A stretch of 64,000 nt of DNA from Candidatus Treponema equifaecale (GTDB taxonomy: Bacteria; Spirochaetota; Spirochaetia; Treponematales; Treponemataceae): the NCBI GenBank assembly GCA_018064905.1, contig JAGHUJ010000023.1:29711-93710 (forward strand), given 5' to 3'. Both the position numbers and the translations under genes were made by a program. Below are positions 15,870 through 25,019 of this stretch, in pieces. Below the pieces are notes generated by a model. The model was not told the DNA's origin and did not search any database. It was given only the letters and a program-made list of their open reading frames with translations. Each line of letters opens with the position of its first letter. Position 1 is the first letter of the stretch.

Positions 15870-16565
15870 TTATTTTATTGTTGTTCCTGTGTAAGATTTT
15901 CCTTCAAGAATTGCGCGGGTGTTTTCGATATTTTTGCCGCCTGCACAGATTACAACCAGCTTCATGCTTTCAGCTTTCTTTGAAGCGATTGGATCAAACG
16001 GACAGTTTTTGCCTGGAACCCATTCATCACCAACCATTTTTCTAAAATCAGCCCAAGAGATTTCGTCCAATGGCTTTGCATCTGGATTTTTTCTTGGGTC
16101 GTCTGTGTAAACCTTTTCAGTGTTGCTCAAATTTACAACAGTGTCTGCGTTGAATTTTTCAGCAAGAAGAACTGCATCATTGTCTGTTGAAAAACCTGGC
16201 TTCCATCCTGCAGCAACCAGAATTTTTCCTGTGAATTCATTTGCAACTGTTGGATCTGTCACAACTGCTTCCTTGCACAAATCGCCAAAGCTTGCCTTTA
16301 CAAACTGTGCGTTCAGACGAGTTGCCATGATTCCGATCCAGTCTGCAGCATCTGTTCCTGCATCTGGAGCTGTTCCTGTTACATCACGGAATGCCTTCTG
16401 GTAAATTCTTGCAGGTCCGCCGCCGCCTACAACCAGAATAAGACGGTCTTCAGGATTCTTTGCAAGAAAGTCCTTTACCATTTCAACAAATTTAGAAACA
16501 AAATCAACGTCAGGATATTCCGGAGCTACAATTGAGCCTCCAACTGACAAAACTTTAGTAGACAT
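15870..16565 (-). CDS. pyrH: UMP kinase
   Basis: A 231-residue amino-acid-kinase-fold enzyme that phosphorylates UMP to UDP, supplying pyrimidine nucleotides. Visible features are KVLSVGGSIVAP at the N-terminus, VVGGGGPARIYQKA, the UMP-binding GTDAADWIGIMATRLNA segment, the STDNDAVLLAEKF segment and VYTDDPRKNPDAK. It resembles the shorter archaeal/spirochaetal branch more than E. coli PyrH. The ATG at 16565 is chosen because GGAGG lies 8 bases upstream; the open frame extends to a TTG at 16580 inside that site. It is 21 bases after the IPT/transglutaminase gene. Confidence 0.93.
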   Translation of the reverse strand: MSTKVLSVGGSIVAPEYPDVDFVSKFVEMVKDFLAKNPEDRLILVVGGGGPARIYQKAFRDVTGTAPDAGTDAADWIGIMATRLNAQFVKASFGDLCKEAVVTDPTVANEFTGKILVAAGWKPGFSTDNDAVLLAEKFNADTVVNLSNTEKVYTDDPRKNPDAKPLDEISWADFRKMVGDEWVPGKNCPFDPIASKKAESMKLVVICAGGKNIENTRAILEGKSYTGTTIK

Positions 16566-16586
16566 ATAAATAACCTCCAAATAGTT

Positions 16587-18305
16587 TTAGTAAATTCCAA
16601 GTACAACAGGATTGTTCCAAAGGGAGCTGTAGTTCACGTTTCCCTCGCTGGATTCTTCCCATATTGATTGTAATGCATAAGTTTTTGGTCTGTAAACGAT
16701 TTTGCTGTTGTCAGAAATTGTCTGCTTCAGTTCGTTCCATCCCCGTGAAAAAGCAATATGCTGACCGTCCAGATTTCCAAAATAGAATTCCGCAGAATTT
16801 TCCACAGCTTTAAATGATTTGTATTCCATTCCAAATCCCAGTGCAATGTCTGCCGGAACCCAGCCATAGCCTTCAAAATAAATTTCGTTCCACCAGTGGT
16901 TCTGTGCGTTCAGTTCTGAATCTACCAGAATTCCGCTTACAGGATTTGCAGGAATTCCAGATGCGCGGAGAAGTGCGGCGTAGAAAATAGAAAAGTCATA
17001 GGCATCTCCGTCTTTATTTTTCAGAAGATCCATTGGAGAATAATCTGATTTTCTAAGCTTGTCCTTGAGTTTGTAGTTCTGCAGGATGTATGTGTAAATC
17101 AGCTTTGCCTTGTTGAATGGATTCTTTTCCTTTCCTGTGATTTTTTTTGCCAGTTCGATTATTTCTGCATTTTCGCTGGCCACAAGATTGTCTGCCTGAG
17201 TGAAAACCTTGAAAATCTGTCGTTCCTTTTCAGAATATTGGCGAACCAGTTTTGAGGAAAGGTTTGTGTCCACGGCGTATGTTGAGACGATGTAACTCTG
17301 CTGATACCGTGTCTTTCTGTTTGCAGAATTTGATTTAGCCAGCTCAAACTTGTACACAACGGTATTTCTGAAGTCTTCCAAAACAGGCTCCGGAATGCAT
17401 TCTGTTAAAGTTGCCATTGGCTGGCTTGCTGAAACTACTGGTTTTGGCATTCTCAAAGTGATGCTGGTGCTGTTCTTTGAGTTGATGTTTTCAATATCTG
17501 CATTTACTTGAATTACGTATGTTTTTCGGGAATGGAAGAATTTGTTTTCCTTTGAAACAGTGACTTCCATTCCATAGGTGTTGCTTTTTCCTTTGTCTGA
17601 AGCAATCACAAGAGGGCCTGAAGCAGCTCCATCAGGAATTCTCACGCGGATTTCATTGTCGCTCCAGTATTCGTAGTCAAAATCAGTCATGCTGGCAGGA
17701 ATAAACTGAAGATCCATTTCTCCTGTTGTGTCACCTGCTGTCTGTTGTGCCATGTCCGCATCATCTCGTGCTGCAGAGAACAAAACCTGGCTGTTGCCCC
17801 TGATTGAACCGAAATTTGAACCGGTAATTGTGATCAAAGTTCCGTATCCGCCGGTTGCAGGTGAGATTGAAGCAATTGTTGGAGAAGTTGTCTTTGCATC
17901 TTTTGGAACAGCTACAGGAATGCCGGTTTCATTTGCAAAAAATCCGGGTTTAGAACGACCTGCCTGAGTGTGAACAACGATGAGTCCGTCCTGAACATTT
18001 GAAGGAAGAACAAGCTTAATGAGGCTGTCTGTCCAAACAATGTAGCTGGAAGCCGTAATTCTGCTGCCGCCGATTTCAACACAGCTGGAACCGCGGGTTG
18101 AGCCAAAATTGGTTCCACGGATTACCATTGTGTCCCCTGGTGAGCCAACAGAAGGAATGACGGTTGCAATTGACGGAACTTTTTTTGCCTTTACTGTTGC
18201 AAAGGTCAAAATTACCAGAGCCATCAAAACAAGAGCTATCAATAGAAAAAATCTGATTGAAGAATATTTGCGAAAAATAAGTGATAAGGTTTCTTTAAGT
18301 TTCAA
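16587..18305 (-). CDS. Membrane-anchored IPT/TIG plus transglutaminase-like protein
   Basis: A 572-residue envelope protein. It has an N-terminal membrane anchor (about 17-40), two IPT/TIG immunoglobulin-like domains (about 42-115 with PSVGSPGDTMVIRGTNFGSTRG, and about 133-250 with PATGGYGTLITITGSNFGSIRG), a linker domain, and a transglutaminase-like domain (about 370-500) with NKDGDAYDFSIFYAALLRASGIPANPVSG and NHWWNEIYFEGYGWVPAD. In the position of the usual catalytic Cys I see Tyr/Asp (GDAYDF), so enzyme activity is doubtful; His and Asp equivalents seem present. It follows the ECF sigma/anti-sigma genes and may belong to their output. Substrate unknown. Confidence 0.85.
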   Translation of the reverse strand: MKLKETLSLIFRKYSSIRFFLLIALVLMALVILTFATVKAKKVPSIATVIPSVGSPGDTMVIRGTNFGSTRGSSCVEIGGSRITASSYIVWTDSLIKLVLPSNVQDGLIVVHTQAGRSKPGFFANETGIPVAVPKDAKTTSPTIASISPATGGYGTLITITGSNFGSIRGNSQVLFSAARDDADMAQQTAGDTTGEMDLQFIPASMTDFDYEYWSDNEIRVRIPDGAASGPLVIASDKGKSNTYGMEVTVSKENKFFHSRKTYVIQVNADIENINSKNSTSITLRMPKPVVSASQPMATLTECIPEPVLEDFRNTVVYKFELAKSNSANRKTRYQQSYIVSTYAVDTNLSSKLVRQYSEKERQIFKVFTQADNLVASENAEIIELAKKITGKEKNPFNKAKLIYTYILQNYKLKDKLRKSDYSPMDLLKNKDGDAYDFSIFYAALLRASGIPANPVSGILVDSELNAQNHWWNEIYFEGYGWVPADIALGFGMEYKSFKAVENSAEFYFGNLDGQHIAFSRGWNELKQTISDNSKIVYRPKTYALQSIWEESSEGNVNYSSLWNNPVVLGIY

Positions 18306-18340
18306 AGTCAGTTTCCTGCATCTTTCCGGCAGCAGGAATT

Positions 18341-19108
18341 TTACTGCTGCTTCTGAGTATCTTCTAAATTATTACTCATTTCCTGGAAATTTGGAACAGA
18401 CATTCTTCTTGGAGGAGCAGAAAAATTTGGTCTGAAAGGATCAACTGAAGGAAGTGAATGTCTGAATCCGCCTCTTCTGCCTCCTGAAACCATAGCTGAA
18501 GCTCTTACAGTCTTCTGTTCAATCAATTCTCTTTGTGGTTCTTCCAGAATGAAGTTCTGAAGGTTTGTGTCGTTCTGAGCAGCCGCTTCTTCAGATGCCT
18601 GATCTGATTTTTTGAGTGAAGCCAATGCAATTCCCTGAGACAGGCTTTCTGAACGGATTGAACCGTCGATTACAACCTGCTTTTCTGAAATTGGCTGAAT
18701 GTTGTTTTCTGTCTTGATTTCGATGGCGGCAACTTCTTTTGCACCTGCATCTGAAACAGCCTTGTTGTGCATTGGAATAAATACAACGGCAAAAACCGCC
18801 GCCGCTGCTGCAAAGCTTGAAGCATATTTTGCAAATGGAATTACATAGGATTTCTTGGTTACGCTGATTGTTCTGGAGTAGCTCATTCTGCTCTGAAGTC
18901 TTTCAAAGCTTTTGTCCGCGAAACTCTGGTCTACGGTCTTTGATTTTGCATCTTCCTGCAGAATATTGTGAAGGGACTGCATTTTTTCAAACTCAGCTTT
19001 TGCCGCTGGATCAGCCTCAACTGCCGCCTTATATTGAGAAACATATTTTTCTGGCATTTCTCCGTCAATGTAAACGGAATGCAGGTCTTTTTCAGGAGAT
19101 GTAGACAT
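18341..19108 (-). CDS. Anti-sigma factor-like membrane protein
   Basis: A 255-residue protein encoded directly after the ECF sigma gene and overlapping it by 17 bases. The N-terminal ~75 residues (LHSVYIDGEMPEKYVSQYKAAVEADPAAKAEFEKMQSL) look like an anti-sigma domain with the D.E.....L layout, but without the zinc-binding HxxxCxxC motif. One membrane helix is at about 95-112 (YASSFAAAAAVFAVVFIP). The outside part is long, polar and low in complexity. Start 19108 is preferred over the ATG just before it because GGGGG then sits 6-7 bases upstream. It probably holds the sigma factor at the membrane. Confidence 0.78.
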   Translation of the reverse strand: MSTSPEKDLHSVYIDGEMPEKYVSQYKAAVEADPAAKAEFEKMQSLHNILQEDAKSKTVDQSFADKSFERLQSRMSYSRTISVTKKSYVIPFAKYASSFAAAAAVFAVVFIPMHNKAVSDAGAKEVAAIEIKTENNIQPISEKQVVIDGSIRSESLSQGIALASLKKSDQASEEAAAQNDTNLQNFILEEPQRELIEQKTVRASAMVSGGRRGGFRHSLPSVDPFRPNFSAPPRRMSVPNFQEMSNNLEDTQKQQ

Positions 19109-19640
19109 CATCAGCCCCCAGTAATTTTTCAAGCTGTTCTCTGGCACGGAACATTCGAATCTTTACATTGCCTTCAGTGATTCCAAGCACCTTGCCGATT
19201 TCCTTGTAGTTTAAGTCACCATACTCACGAAGAATGAGCACTTCACGGAGACTTTTTGGAAGTTTGTTGAGGGCTTCAAGGGCAATCCGTTTTGCGTCCT
19301 CTTTAAGAAGATTTGTGTCGGCACTTTCTGCAACCTTCTTGCCTTCGTAGAGAGCCTTGTGATAAGCCTTTGCTTCACGAAGCTTTCTCTTGGCATAGTT
19401 CAGGCTGGCGTTCTTTACAACTCTGATAAGCCAGAATTTGGCATCATCCATTGAAGGAAACACCATCTTCTTTTCGCTGGCCTTGATGTAGGAGTCGTGA
19501 ACCAGGTCCTCAGCTGCCTCTTCCTCATTTACAACGCGCCATGCAACTCTGTAGAGCAGGGTGAATGTCTCATTGTAAATGGCCCTGAAATCAGCCGGAT
19601 TTGCAGCGTCATATGTTCTATTGTTCTGTAAGTCCAGCAT
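19092..19640 (-). CDS. ECF-type RNA polymerase sigma factor
   Basis: A 182-residue extracytoplasmic-function sigma factor: region 2 (FRAIYNETFTLLYRVAWRVVNEEEAAEDLVHDSYIKA) and region 4 (LPKSLREVLILREYGDLNYKEIGKVLGITEGNVKIRMFRAREQLEKLL) with no region 3. The start at 19640 has AGGAAGGGG immediately upstream; a longer frame from 19667 lacks such a site. It is translationally coupled to the downstream anti-sigma gene. Fifty-seven bases separate it from cysS; a TATAAT at 19670-19675 could give it its own promoter. Targets unknown; the following IPT/transglutaminase gene is a candidate. Confidence 0.93.
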   Translation of the reverse strand: MLDLQNNRTYDAANPADFRAIYNETFTLLYRVAWRVVNEEEAAEDLVHDSYIKASEKKMVFPSMDDAKFWLIRVVKNASLNYAKRKLREAKAYHKALYEGKKVAESADTNLLKEDAKRIALEALNKLPKSLREVLILREYGDLNYKEIGKVLGITEGNVKIRMFRAREQLEKLLGADDVYIS

Positions 19641-19696
19641 GATCCCCTTCCTCATACAAACAAACAAGCATTATAAAAAAAAGTTACAAAAAAAAT

Positions 19697-21243
19697 TTAA
19701 TTACGTTTCCAGGTTGGGCCGGTTGGAGTATCGATTATTGTGATGCCCCTTGCAGCAAGATCGTTGCGAATCTGGTCAGCCTTTGCAAAGTCCTTGGCTT
19801 TTTTAGCTTCTGTTCTTGCAAGTACAAGAGCTGTGATTTCTTCAGCCTCAGGATCTCCTGCATGGTCATCTGCGGCAGGTGAATTTGCAGAAGTCTGCTG
19901 AGCCAAAGCTTCAAAACCGTATTTAATCACATCCAGCGAAATGACCTTGTCCATTTCAAAAATTGCAGCCAAAGCGTCCAGAGCCTTTCTGCCTTTTCCA
20001 TTTGATTCTTTCTGAAGTGCAGAAAGTGCAATTGGAGTTGCCAGATCGTTTTCAAGACCTTCCTTAAAGCGTACAAGATTTTCAGACTCAACCTTCATCT
20101 TGCCAAGAATTTCAGCATAGTTTTCTTTTGTAAGACCTGCCTTTTCTTCATCATTTGCCTTCTGAATCAGTTTTGCGATTCTTGAATTCAATGCGGCACG
20201 GCCCTGTTTTGCAGAGTCCATTCCATTTGCTGAATAAACCAGAGGTTTTCTGTAGTGGCCGCCCAAAAGGAAGAATCTGTAGTCCAAAGGTTCATATCCC
20301 TTATCTTTTAAAGAATAGCCCTTGTTTTCTGGAAGTGGTGTCTGCAAAGTGATGAAATTTCCTGAAGACTTGGACATTTTTCCGCCTTCAAGAATAAGGA
20401 ATTCATTGTGGAGCCAGTAATTAACCCAAGGTCCTTCCTTTCTGTCTTCTTCTGAGAATGAACCTTCACTCTGAGCAATTTCATTTGTATGGTGACAGGA
20501 ACATGGTCAATTCCGCCTGTATGAATGTCAAAATGCTTTCCAAGATATTTCATAGACATAGCTGAACATTCAATATGCCAGCCAGGATATCCCCGGCCCC
20601 AAGGTGAATCCCATGTCATTGCCTGATCTTCAAATTTAGATTTTGTGAACCAGAGAACAAAGTCTCCCGGATTCTTTTTATTTTCATCAACAACAGCAAC
20701 CTTACGCTTTCCGGCACCTGCAACAAGGTCTTCAAGATTAAGGTTTGCAAGCTTTGTGTAGTCAGAATAAGTTGAAATATCAAAATAAAGGTTTCCACCA
20801 GCCATGTAAGTGTGACCGTTGGCTTCGATTTTTTTGATAAGTTCAATCATCTCATTGATGTGTTCGGTTGCCTTACAGATTACATCAGGATGGCGGATGT
20901 TCAGGGCGTCAATGTCCTTCATGAAGGCTTCTGTATAGAACTGTGCAACTTCCAGAACGGACTGGTGGCGTTCAGCTGCAGATTTTTTCATTTTGTCTTC
21001 ACCGTCATCACCGTCTCCAGTAAGGTGTCCAACATCCGTGATGTTCATTACGTGCTTGATGTCATATCCAAGGTACTGCAGGGTTTTGTCGAGAATGTCC
21101 AGAAAAACGTATGCACGAAGGTTTCCGATGTGAGCATAGTTGTAAACCGTAGGGCCGCATCCATAAAAGCCAACGAAATTCTCCCTGATAGGTTTGAATT
21201 CCTGCATTGCATGACCCATTGTGTTGTAAAGTTTAAGTGCCAT
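19697..21243 (-). pseudogene. cysS: Cysteinyl-tRNA synthetase, interrupted by a one-base frameshift
   Basis: CysRS charges tRNA-Cys. The first part (21243 to about 20495) has the zinc Cys of FYGCGPTVYNY, the HIGN signature (HIGNLRAYVF), GYPGWHIECSAMSMKYLG and GGIDHVPV. Then the frame is lost. In the alternative frame the expected continuation HTNEIAQSEGSFSEEDRKEGPWVNYWLHNEFLILEGGKMSKSSGNF appears and runs to 19697 with KMSKS intact. The shift maps to the CCTGTCACC codons at about 20491-20499, where one base is missing relative to the expected V-H-H-T. Fused length would be about 515 residues, normal for bacterial CysRS. Because the enzyme is essential, an assembly or sequencing error, or a second cysS elsewhere, is more likely than true loss. 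Confidence 0.9.
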
Positions 21244-21500
21244 AATCGTCCTCTGAAAAAAAAGAAAGTGGGTGTTACGGCTTACGCCGTCGGGCTTTCC
21301 GCAATTCCGGCTTTAGCCTTCAATGTTTTGTTCTGGTTGTTTCGACAAGCTCAACCACCGCCACAAAACATCGCTTCGCGTTGCTACAATCCCTAACACA
21401 TTTCTTCAATTTTATTCCAATTTTTGCTTATGTTCAATTGGAAGAGAAAAAGTGAGAAAATTACTTTGCACTCAATTTCCACCTGGGATTTTCCGATACT
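21244..21500. repeat. Repeat-bearing intergenic region between cysS and the CNMP gene
   Basis: Contains GGCTTACGCCGTC-type sequence (about 21277-21291), the GGTTGTT..AACCACC palindrome (21335-21359) with a GTCGAA-related core, and a segment ending CAATCCCTAACAC (about 21388-21400) resembling the block inside earP. A GAAAAAGTGAGAAAATTAC stretch follows. No gene is apparent. Confidence 0.65.
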
Positions 21501-21529
21501 ATGAAAGACAATGTTTTTTTTGATATAAT
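21501..21529 (+). promoter_or_regulatory. Putative promoter of the CNMP-domain gene
   Basis: ATGAAA (4/6 match to -35) is followed by a 17-bp spacer and a perfect TATAAT at 21524-21529. The ATG start is 20 bases beyond the -10. Confidence 0.55.
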
Positions 21530-21549
21530 AAAGCTAACGGGTGGAAAAC

Positions 21550-22758
21550 ATGCTTCAGTTATCATTTGTAAATTTTAGAAAAGACACTTATATTCTCGTT
21601 GAGGGCAAGGAAGATACTGACCGCTTCTACATCATTCAAAGCGGCCACGTAAAGATTGTTCACCAGAACGAAATTCCTGGCACACCTCCAGAGGTTCTTG
21701 GACCTGGAGACTTCATCGGCGTTATTTCCAGCATGTCCGGCCATTCTCAGATTGAAACTGTTGTTGCCATGTCCGACGTTGTTGCAATTTCTGTTAAGCG
21801 TGACCAGTATCCAGAGCTTATTGAAAAAAACACACCTGTAGCTATGAAAATCATCCGCACCTTCGCACACCGAATGCGTGTTCTGAACGAAACACTGATG
21901 AAGCAGACCCTCAAGAATTCTTCAACAGAACAGCCTGTTCAGATTTACAATGTTGCGGAATACTATTACAACCAGAAGCAGTACGATATTGCAGCCTTTG
22001 CATACTACCAGTTCATCAAACTGTGCAAGACTGGTCCACAGGCAGAAAAGGCAATGAAGCTGTTTGCGGCTCTCAGAAAATCTTCAAAGGCCGTTTATCT
22101 TGAATCTAATCAGGATTTGCTGCGTGTTTACCCTAAGGGAACAATGATTATGTCAGAGTCTCAGGGTGGAGCAGATATGTTCATCATTCAGGACGGTACA
22201 GTCAAGATTTCCAAGATTGTAGACGGAACAGAAGTAACACTGGCAATTCTCAAAAAAGGTGATATGTTCGGTGAAATGGCTTTGCTTGAAAATAAACCTC
22301 GCTCAGCTTCTGCTATTGCCACAGATGACTGCCGTCTTATGACAATCAACAAATCGAACTTCAATCAGATGGTTGCCACACAGCCTCAGCTGGTTTCCCG
22401 CCTTACAACAATGCTGGCAGACCGTCTCTGGTCTATGAACCGTCAGCTTGCAAACTCTTTGCTGGGTGGAAATCCTGTTGCAAAAATGACAGACATGCTG
22501 GCTCTTCAGGTTGAAAAGAACAGAATCGAACTTAAGAAAGGCACTCAGTACCAGACAACTCTTACAGTTGAAGATATTGCTACAATGTGCGGTCTGAAAA
22601 AACAGGATCAGATGCGCCACATCTATTCATTCCAGAATTCCAGCCTCATCAAAATCAACGGCGGCAAGATTTTCATTCCGGATTGTCTTGAATTGGTAAA
22701 ACAGGCAGCCTTCTACAGAAAGCAGATTGCAAAACAGCAGGCCACAACACAGAAATAA
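21550..22758 (+). CDS. Double cyclic-nucleotide-binding (CNMP) regulator
   Basis: A 402-residue cytoplasmic protein with two CNMP domains. The first is at about 5-110 (ILVEGKEDTDRFYIIQSGHVKI..GPGDFIGVIS). The second is at about 190-300 (YPKGTMIMSESQGGADMFIIQDGTVKISK..LKKGDMFGEMALLENKPRSASAIA); it has the FGEMALLENKPRSA phosphate-binding cassette and is the better ligand site. The C-terminal ~100 residues resemble the Crp winged helix (TLTVEDIATMCGLKKQDQMRHIYSF). ATG 21550 is preferred with GGGTGG 6 bases upstream; a GTG at 21541 would add three residues. A homologous double-CNMP layout is known in treponemes. The ligand and DNA targets are unknown. Confidence 0.85.
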   Translation: MLQLSFVNFRKDTYILVEGKEDTDRFYIIQSGHVKIVHQNEIPGTPPEVLGPGDFIGVISSMSGHSQIETVVAMSDVVAISVKRDQYPELIEKNTPVAMKIIRTFAHRMRVLNETLMKQTLKNSSTEQPVQIYNVAEYYYNQKQYDIAAFAYYQFIKLCKTGPQAEKAMKLFAALRKSSKAVYLESNQDLLRVYPKGTMIMSESQGGADMFIIQDGTVKISKIVDGTEVTLAILKKGDMFGEMALLENKPRSASAIATDDCRLMTINKSNFNQMVATQPQLVSRLTTMLADRLWSMNRQLANSLLGGNPVAKMTDMLALQVEKNRIELKKGTQYQTTLTVEDIATMCGLKKQDQMRHIYSFQNSSLIKINGGKIFIPDCLELVKQAAFYRKQIAKQQATTQK

Positions 22759-22768
22759 CAGGAACCAG

Positions 22769-23296
22769 ATGAAAAAATTAGCAGCATTTGCAGCAGTTTT
22801 GTTTTCAGTTTTCTCAACCTTTGCACTTCCTGACGGTTTTTCTAAGATTCATCTTGGAATGTCGCTGGATGAGCTTAAGTCCGAGCTTAAAAAAGATCTG
22901 CAGTTCTGCTACCGTGGTGACAGGGATGTTTCTCTTTCTCCAAGTGATGGCCAGATTTTGATTGAAACCGATGCTTCCGGGGCGGACTATTCGTTTTTGG
23001 ACCGCTGTTATTTTCAGTTTGCCGATGAAAAGCTTTATATAATCACAATCAACATGAAGAATTCCAAGATTGACCATTATTCAATTTTCTCAAAGTTGTG
23101 TGAAAAATATGGTCAGCCAAAGGAACTCAATCCAAACAAATCCTTGTGGCAGGATTCTTCTGTAATTATGACACTGGAGCGTCCCCTTACTTTAAAATAT
23201 GTTGATGCAAAGTCTTTCAAAGACAAAAAGGACAAGTCCAACATAGAAAAGACCACCGGCGAAAAAGCCAGAGACGCATTCCTTGATTCTCTGTAA
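22769..23296 (+). CDS. Secreted treponemal hypothetical protein
   Basis: A 175-residue exported protein (signal MKKLAAFAAVLFSVFSTFA) starting 10 bases after the CNMP gene and probably co-transcribed. AGGA lies 5 bases before the ATG at 22769. The mature part contains GFSKIHLGMSLDELKSELKKDLQF, a pattern seen in small periplasmic proteins that begin with a GMS.(D/E)E.K helix, then alternating strands. No enzyme motif is visible. Confidence 0.8.
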   Translation: MKKLAAFAAVLFSVFSTFALPDGFSKIHLGMSLDELKSELKKDLQFCYRGDRDVSLSPSDGQILIETDASGADYSFLDRCYFQFADEKLYIITINMKNSKIDHYSIFSKLCEKYGQPKELNPNKSLWQDSSVIMTLERPLTLKYVDAKSFKDKKDKSNIEKTTGEKARDAFLDSL

Positions 23297-23438
23297 CATG
23301 TCTTTTCGAACTTAGTTCATTTGTCATTACGGATTTGATTCGATCTGTCATTTTGAGCGTACTCGACAAGTACACTCGTTGTCGTGCTTGTTCGAAATCT
23401 ACATATAAAAACTGTACTTGCTGTTAGGAATTTTTACC
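23297..23438. repeat. Intergenic copy of the GTCATTTCGAG element
   Basis: Around 23345-23401, CTGTCATTTTGAGCGTACTC is followed by the inverted pair CGACAAGTACACTCG/TTGTCGTGCTTGTTCG and ends GAAATCTAC. It is a diverged, rearranged member of the same dispersed family as 8398 and 58175. Confidence 0.6.
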
Positions 23439-23885
23439 ATGAAAAGAATACTGAAGAATTTATTTCTGTTCTGTTTGCTTGCCCTTATGCTTACGGCCTG
23501 TTCAGCAACGGAACTTCCTGTCAAAAATCTAAAAATCACAAAAGCCGACGGGACTGAAATTACTGTAAAGGCTGAAATTGCAAAAAAAGTAGAGGAGAGA
23601 AACAGGGGCTTTATGTTCAGAAAACACATTCCCGATGGTACTGGAATGCTGTTCATATTTGAGCGTGATCAGATTCTGAATTTCTGGATGAAAAACACTC
23701 CGCATCCGCTTTCAATTGCTTACATCGATTATTCTGGAAAAATCAGAAATATCTACGATATGAAACCCTTCAGCGAGGCGGGAATTACCAGCACCGTCAG
23801 CGTTCGATATGCTCTTGAAGTGCCTCAGGGCTGGTATGAAAAAACAGGAATAAAGGTGGGTGACACCTTAGACCTCAAGTTTTAA
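23439..23885 (+). CDS. DUF192 lipoprotein
   Basis: A 148-residue lipoprotein (lipobox LTAC) with a DUF192 domain: EIAKKVEERNRGFMFRKHIPDGTGMLFIFERDQILNFWMKNTPHPLSIAYID..ALEVPQGW. The RGLM-type motif, FWMKNT and the final LEVP are hallmarks. Family function is unknown; it is usually found outside the cytoplasm. The start at 23439 is chosen for AGGA upstream and the lipoprotein signal. Its last 18 bases overlap the convergent TPR gene. Confidence 0.92.
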   Translation: MKRILKNLFLFCLLALMLTACSATELPVKNLKITKADGTEITVKAEIAKKVEERNRGFMFRKHIPDGTGMLFIFERDQILNFWMKNTPHPLSIAYIDYSGKIRNIYDMKPFSEAGITSTVSVRYALEVPQGWYEKTGIKVGDTLDLKF

Positions 23886-25013
23886 AAGCTCCATTGCAGC
23901 AATCTTGTCATCAGGATCAATTTCCAGAACAGTCTGGAAGTAGCTTGCCGCAACTGCAGGATTTCCTTCCTTAAGCGCAACGTATCCCAAATTTGAAATA
24001 ATCTTTGTGTTTTCGCTGTCCTTAGCGAGAGCCTTTTCAAGAATCTTCTTTGCACCGGCCAGGTCTCCTGTTTCCAAAAGACAGATTGCCAGCTCGTTGT
24101 AAGTGTCGCTGGTATCTCCGCTGTCACAGGTAAGGGCTTTTTCAAATGCAGCCTTTGCATCTTCAAATCTGCCCAGTTTTCTTAAACCCCATCCAAGCAT
24201 GAACCATGCGTTCCAGACATGAGGATTCTTCTGAATGAAAAGTCTGATTTCTTCAAGTCCTTTTTCTTCTTCACCATTGCTGATGAAGTCATAGGCAGCC
24301 TTAAAGTGGTCGTCTTCCATGTTGCGGTTTGAAATATCGTTTATGAGTTCCTGAGCACGGTTCTTCTTGTAAAGTCCGTTTTCTCCCAGTTCTTCATCGC
24401 TGATATCGCAGGTAAGGGCAAGGTATGTTTCAAAATTGTCCTTTGCTTCACCATACTTGCGCTTTTTAAGATTGAAGAAGCCTGCGTTAAAGAATGCGTC
24501 TGGCATTGGTGGTTCTGCTTCAAGTGCTTCGCGGTAATAGTTCTGGGCGTCCTCATCATATGCGTTGGCATCGTCAATAAGCCCTGAGCGTCTGTATGAA
24601 TCTGCACGCTGATCAAAGAAAAGCGCCATGTTCAGAACTGTAATCATGTCTTCTGGATCAAAACCGCGCAATCCTCTGAAAATTTCTTCAGCCAATTCCC
24701 AGTCTTCGTTCTTTGCTTTGAGAATAGCCGCTTCCATCAGTTCCTTTTTAATGTCCGGGCGTGCTGATTTTAAGATTGAGCGATAGTAGAGAATGTGCTC
24801 ATGCTTTGGATCATATGCCATTACTGTAAGGAGACCTGCAAGAATCTGTTCCTGAGTGAGTTCCTTCATGTCAAAAGTGCCAGGAGCATCAGAATCTTTT
24901 TTTTGTACTGGCAGAGGAATTGTTGTGTCCAAATGCATTGCCTGAGAGGAGAGTTTAAAATCCTCCGGCAAGTTTATGAAATAAATTGAGTCTAATGGTG
25001 ATACTGGATTCAT
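23868..25013 (-). CDS. Tetratricopeptide-repeat protein
   Basis: A 381-residue cytoplasmic protein made mostly of TPR helices. Clear units include ALFFDQRADSYRRSGLIDDANAYDEDAQNYYREALEAEPP, AWFMLGWGLRKLGRFEDAKAAFEKALTCDS and NLGYVALKEGNPAVAASYFQTVLEIDPDDK. There is no signal peptide. It begins six bases after the PilZ gene, so the two are almost certainly one transcript, and it probably acts as a protein-interaction partner in that pathway. Confidence 0.85.
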   Translation of the reverse strand: MNPVSPLDSIYFINLPEDFKLSSQAMHLDTTIPLPVQKKDSDAPGTFDMKELTQEQILAGLLTVMAYDPKHEHILYYRSILKSARPDIKKELMEAAILKAKNEDWELAEEIFRGLRGFDPEDMITVLNMALFFDQRADSYRRSGLIDDANAYDEDAQNYYREALEAEPPMPDAFFNAGFFNLKKRKYGEAKDNFETYLALTCDISDEELGENGLYKKNRAQELINDISNRNMEDDHFKAAYDFISNGEEEKGLEEIRLFIQKNPHVWNAWFMLGWGLRKLGRFEDAKAAFEKALTCDSGDTSDTYNELAICLLETGDLAGAKKILEKALAKDSENTKIISNLGYVALKEGNPAVAASYFQTVLEIDPDDKIAAMELLKLEV

Positions 25014-25019
25014 GTTTTC

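Noticed and set aside
20480-20510. Programmed frameshift in cysS
   Set aside because: No slippery heptamer, stimulatory stem or internal Shine-Dalgarno sequence stands at the shift point, and CysRS is not known for recoding. A missing base is simpler.
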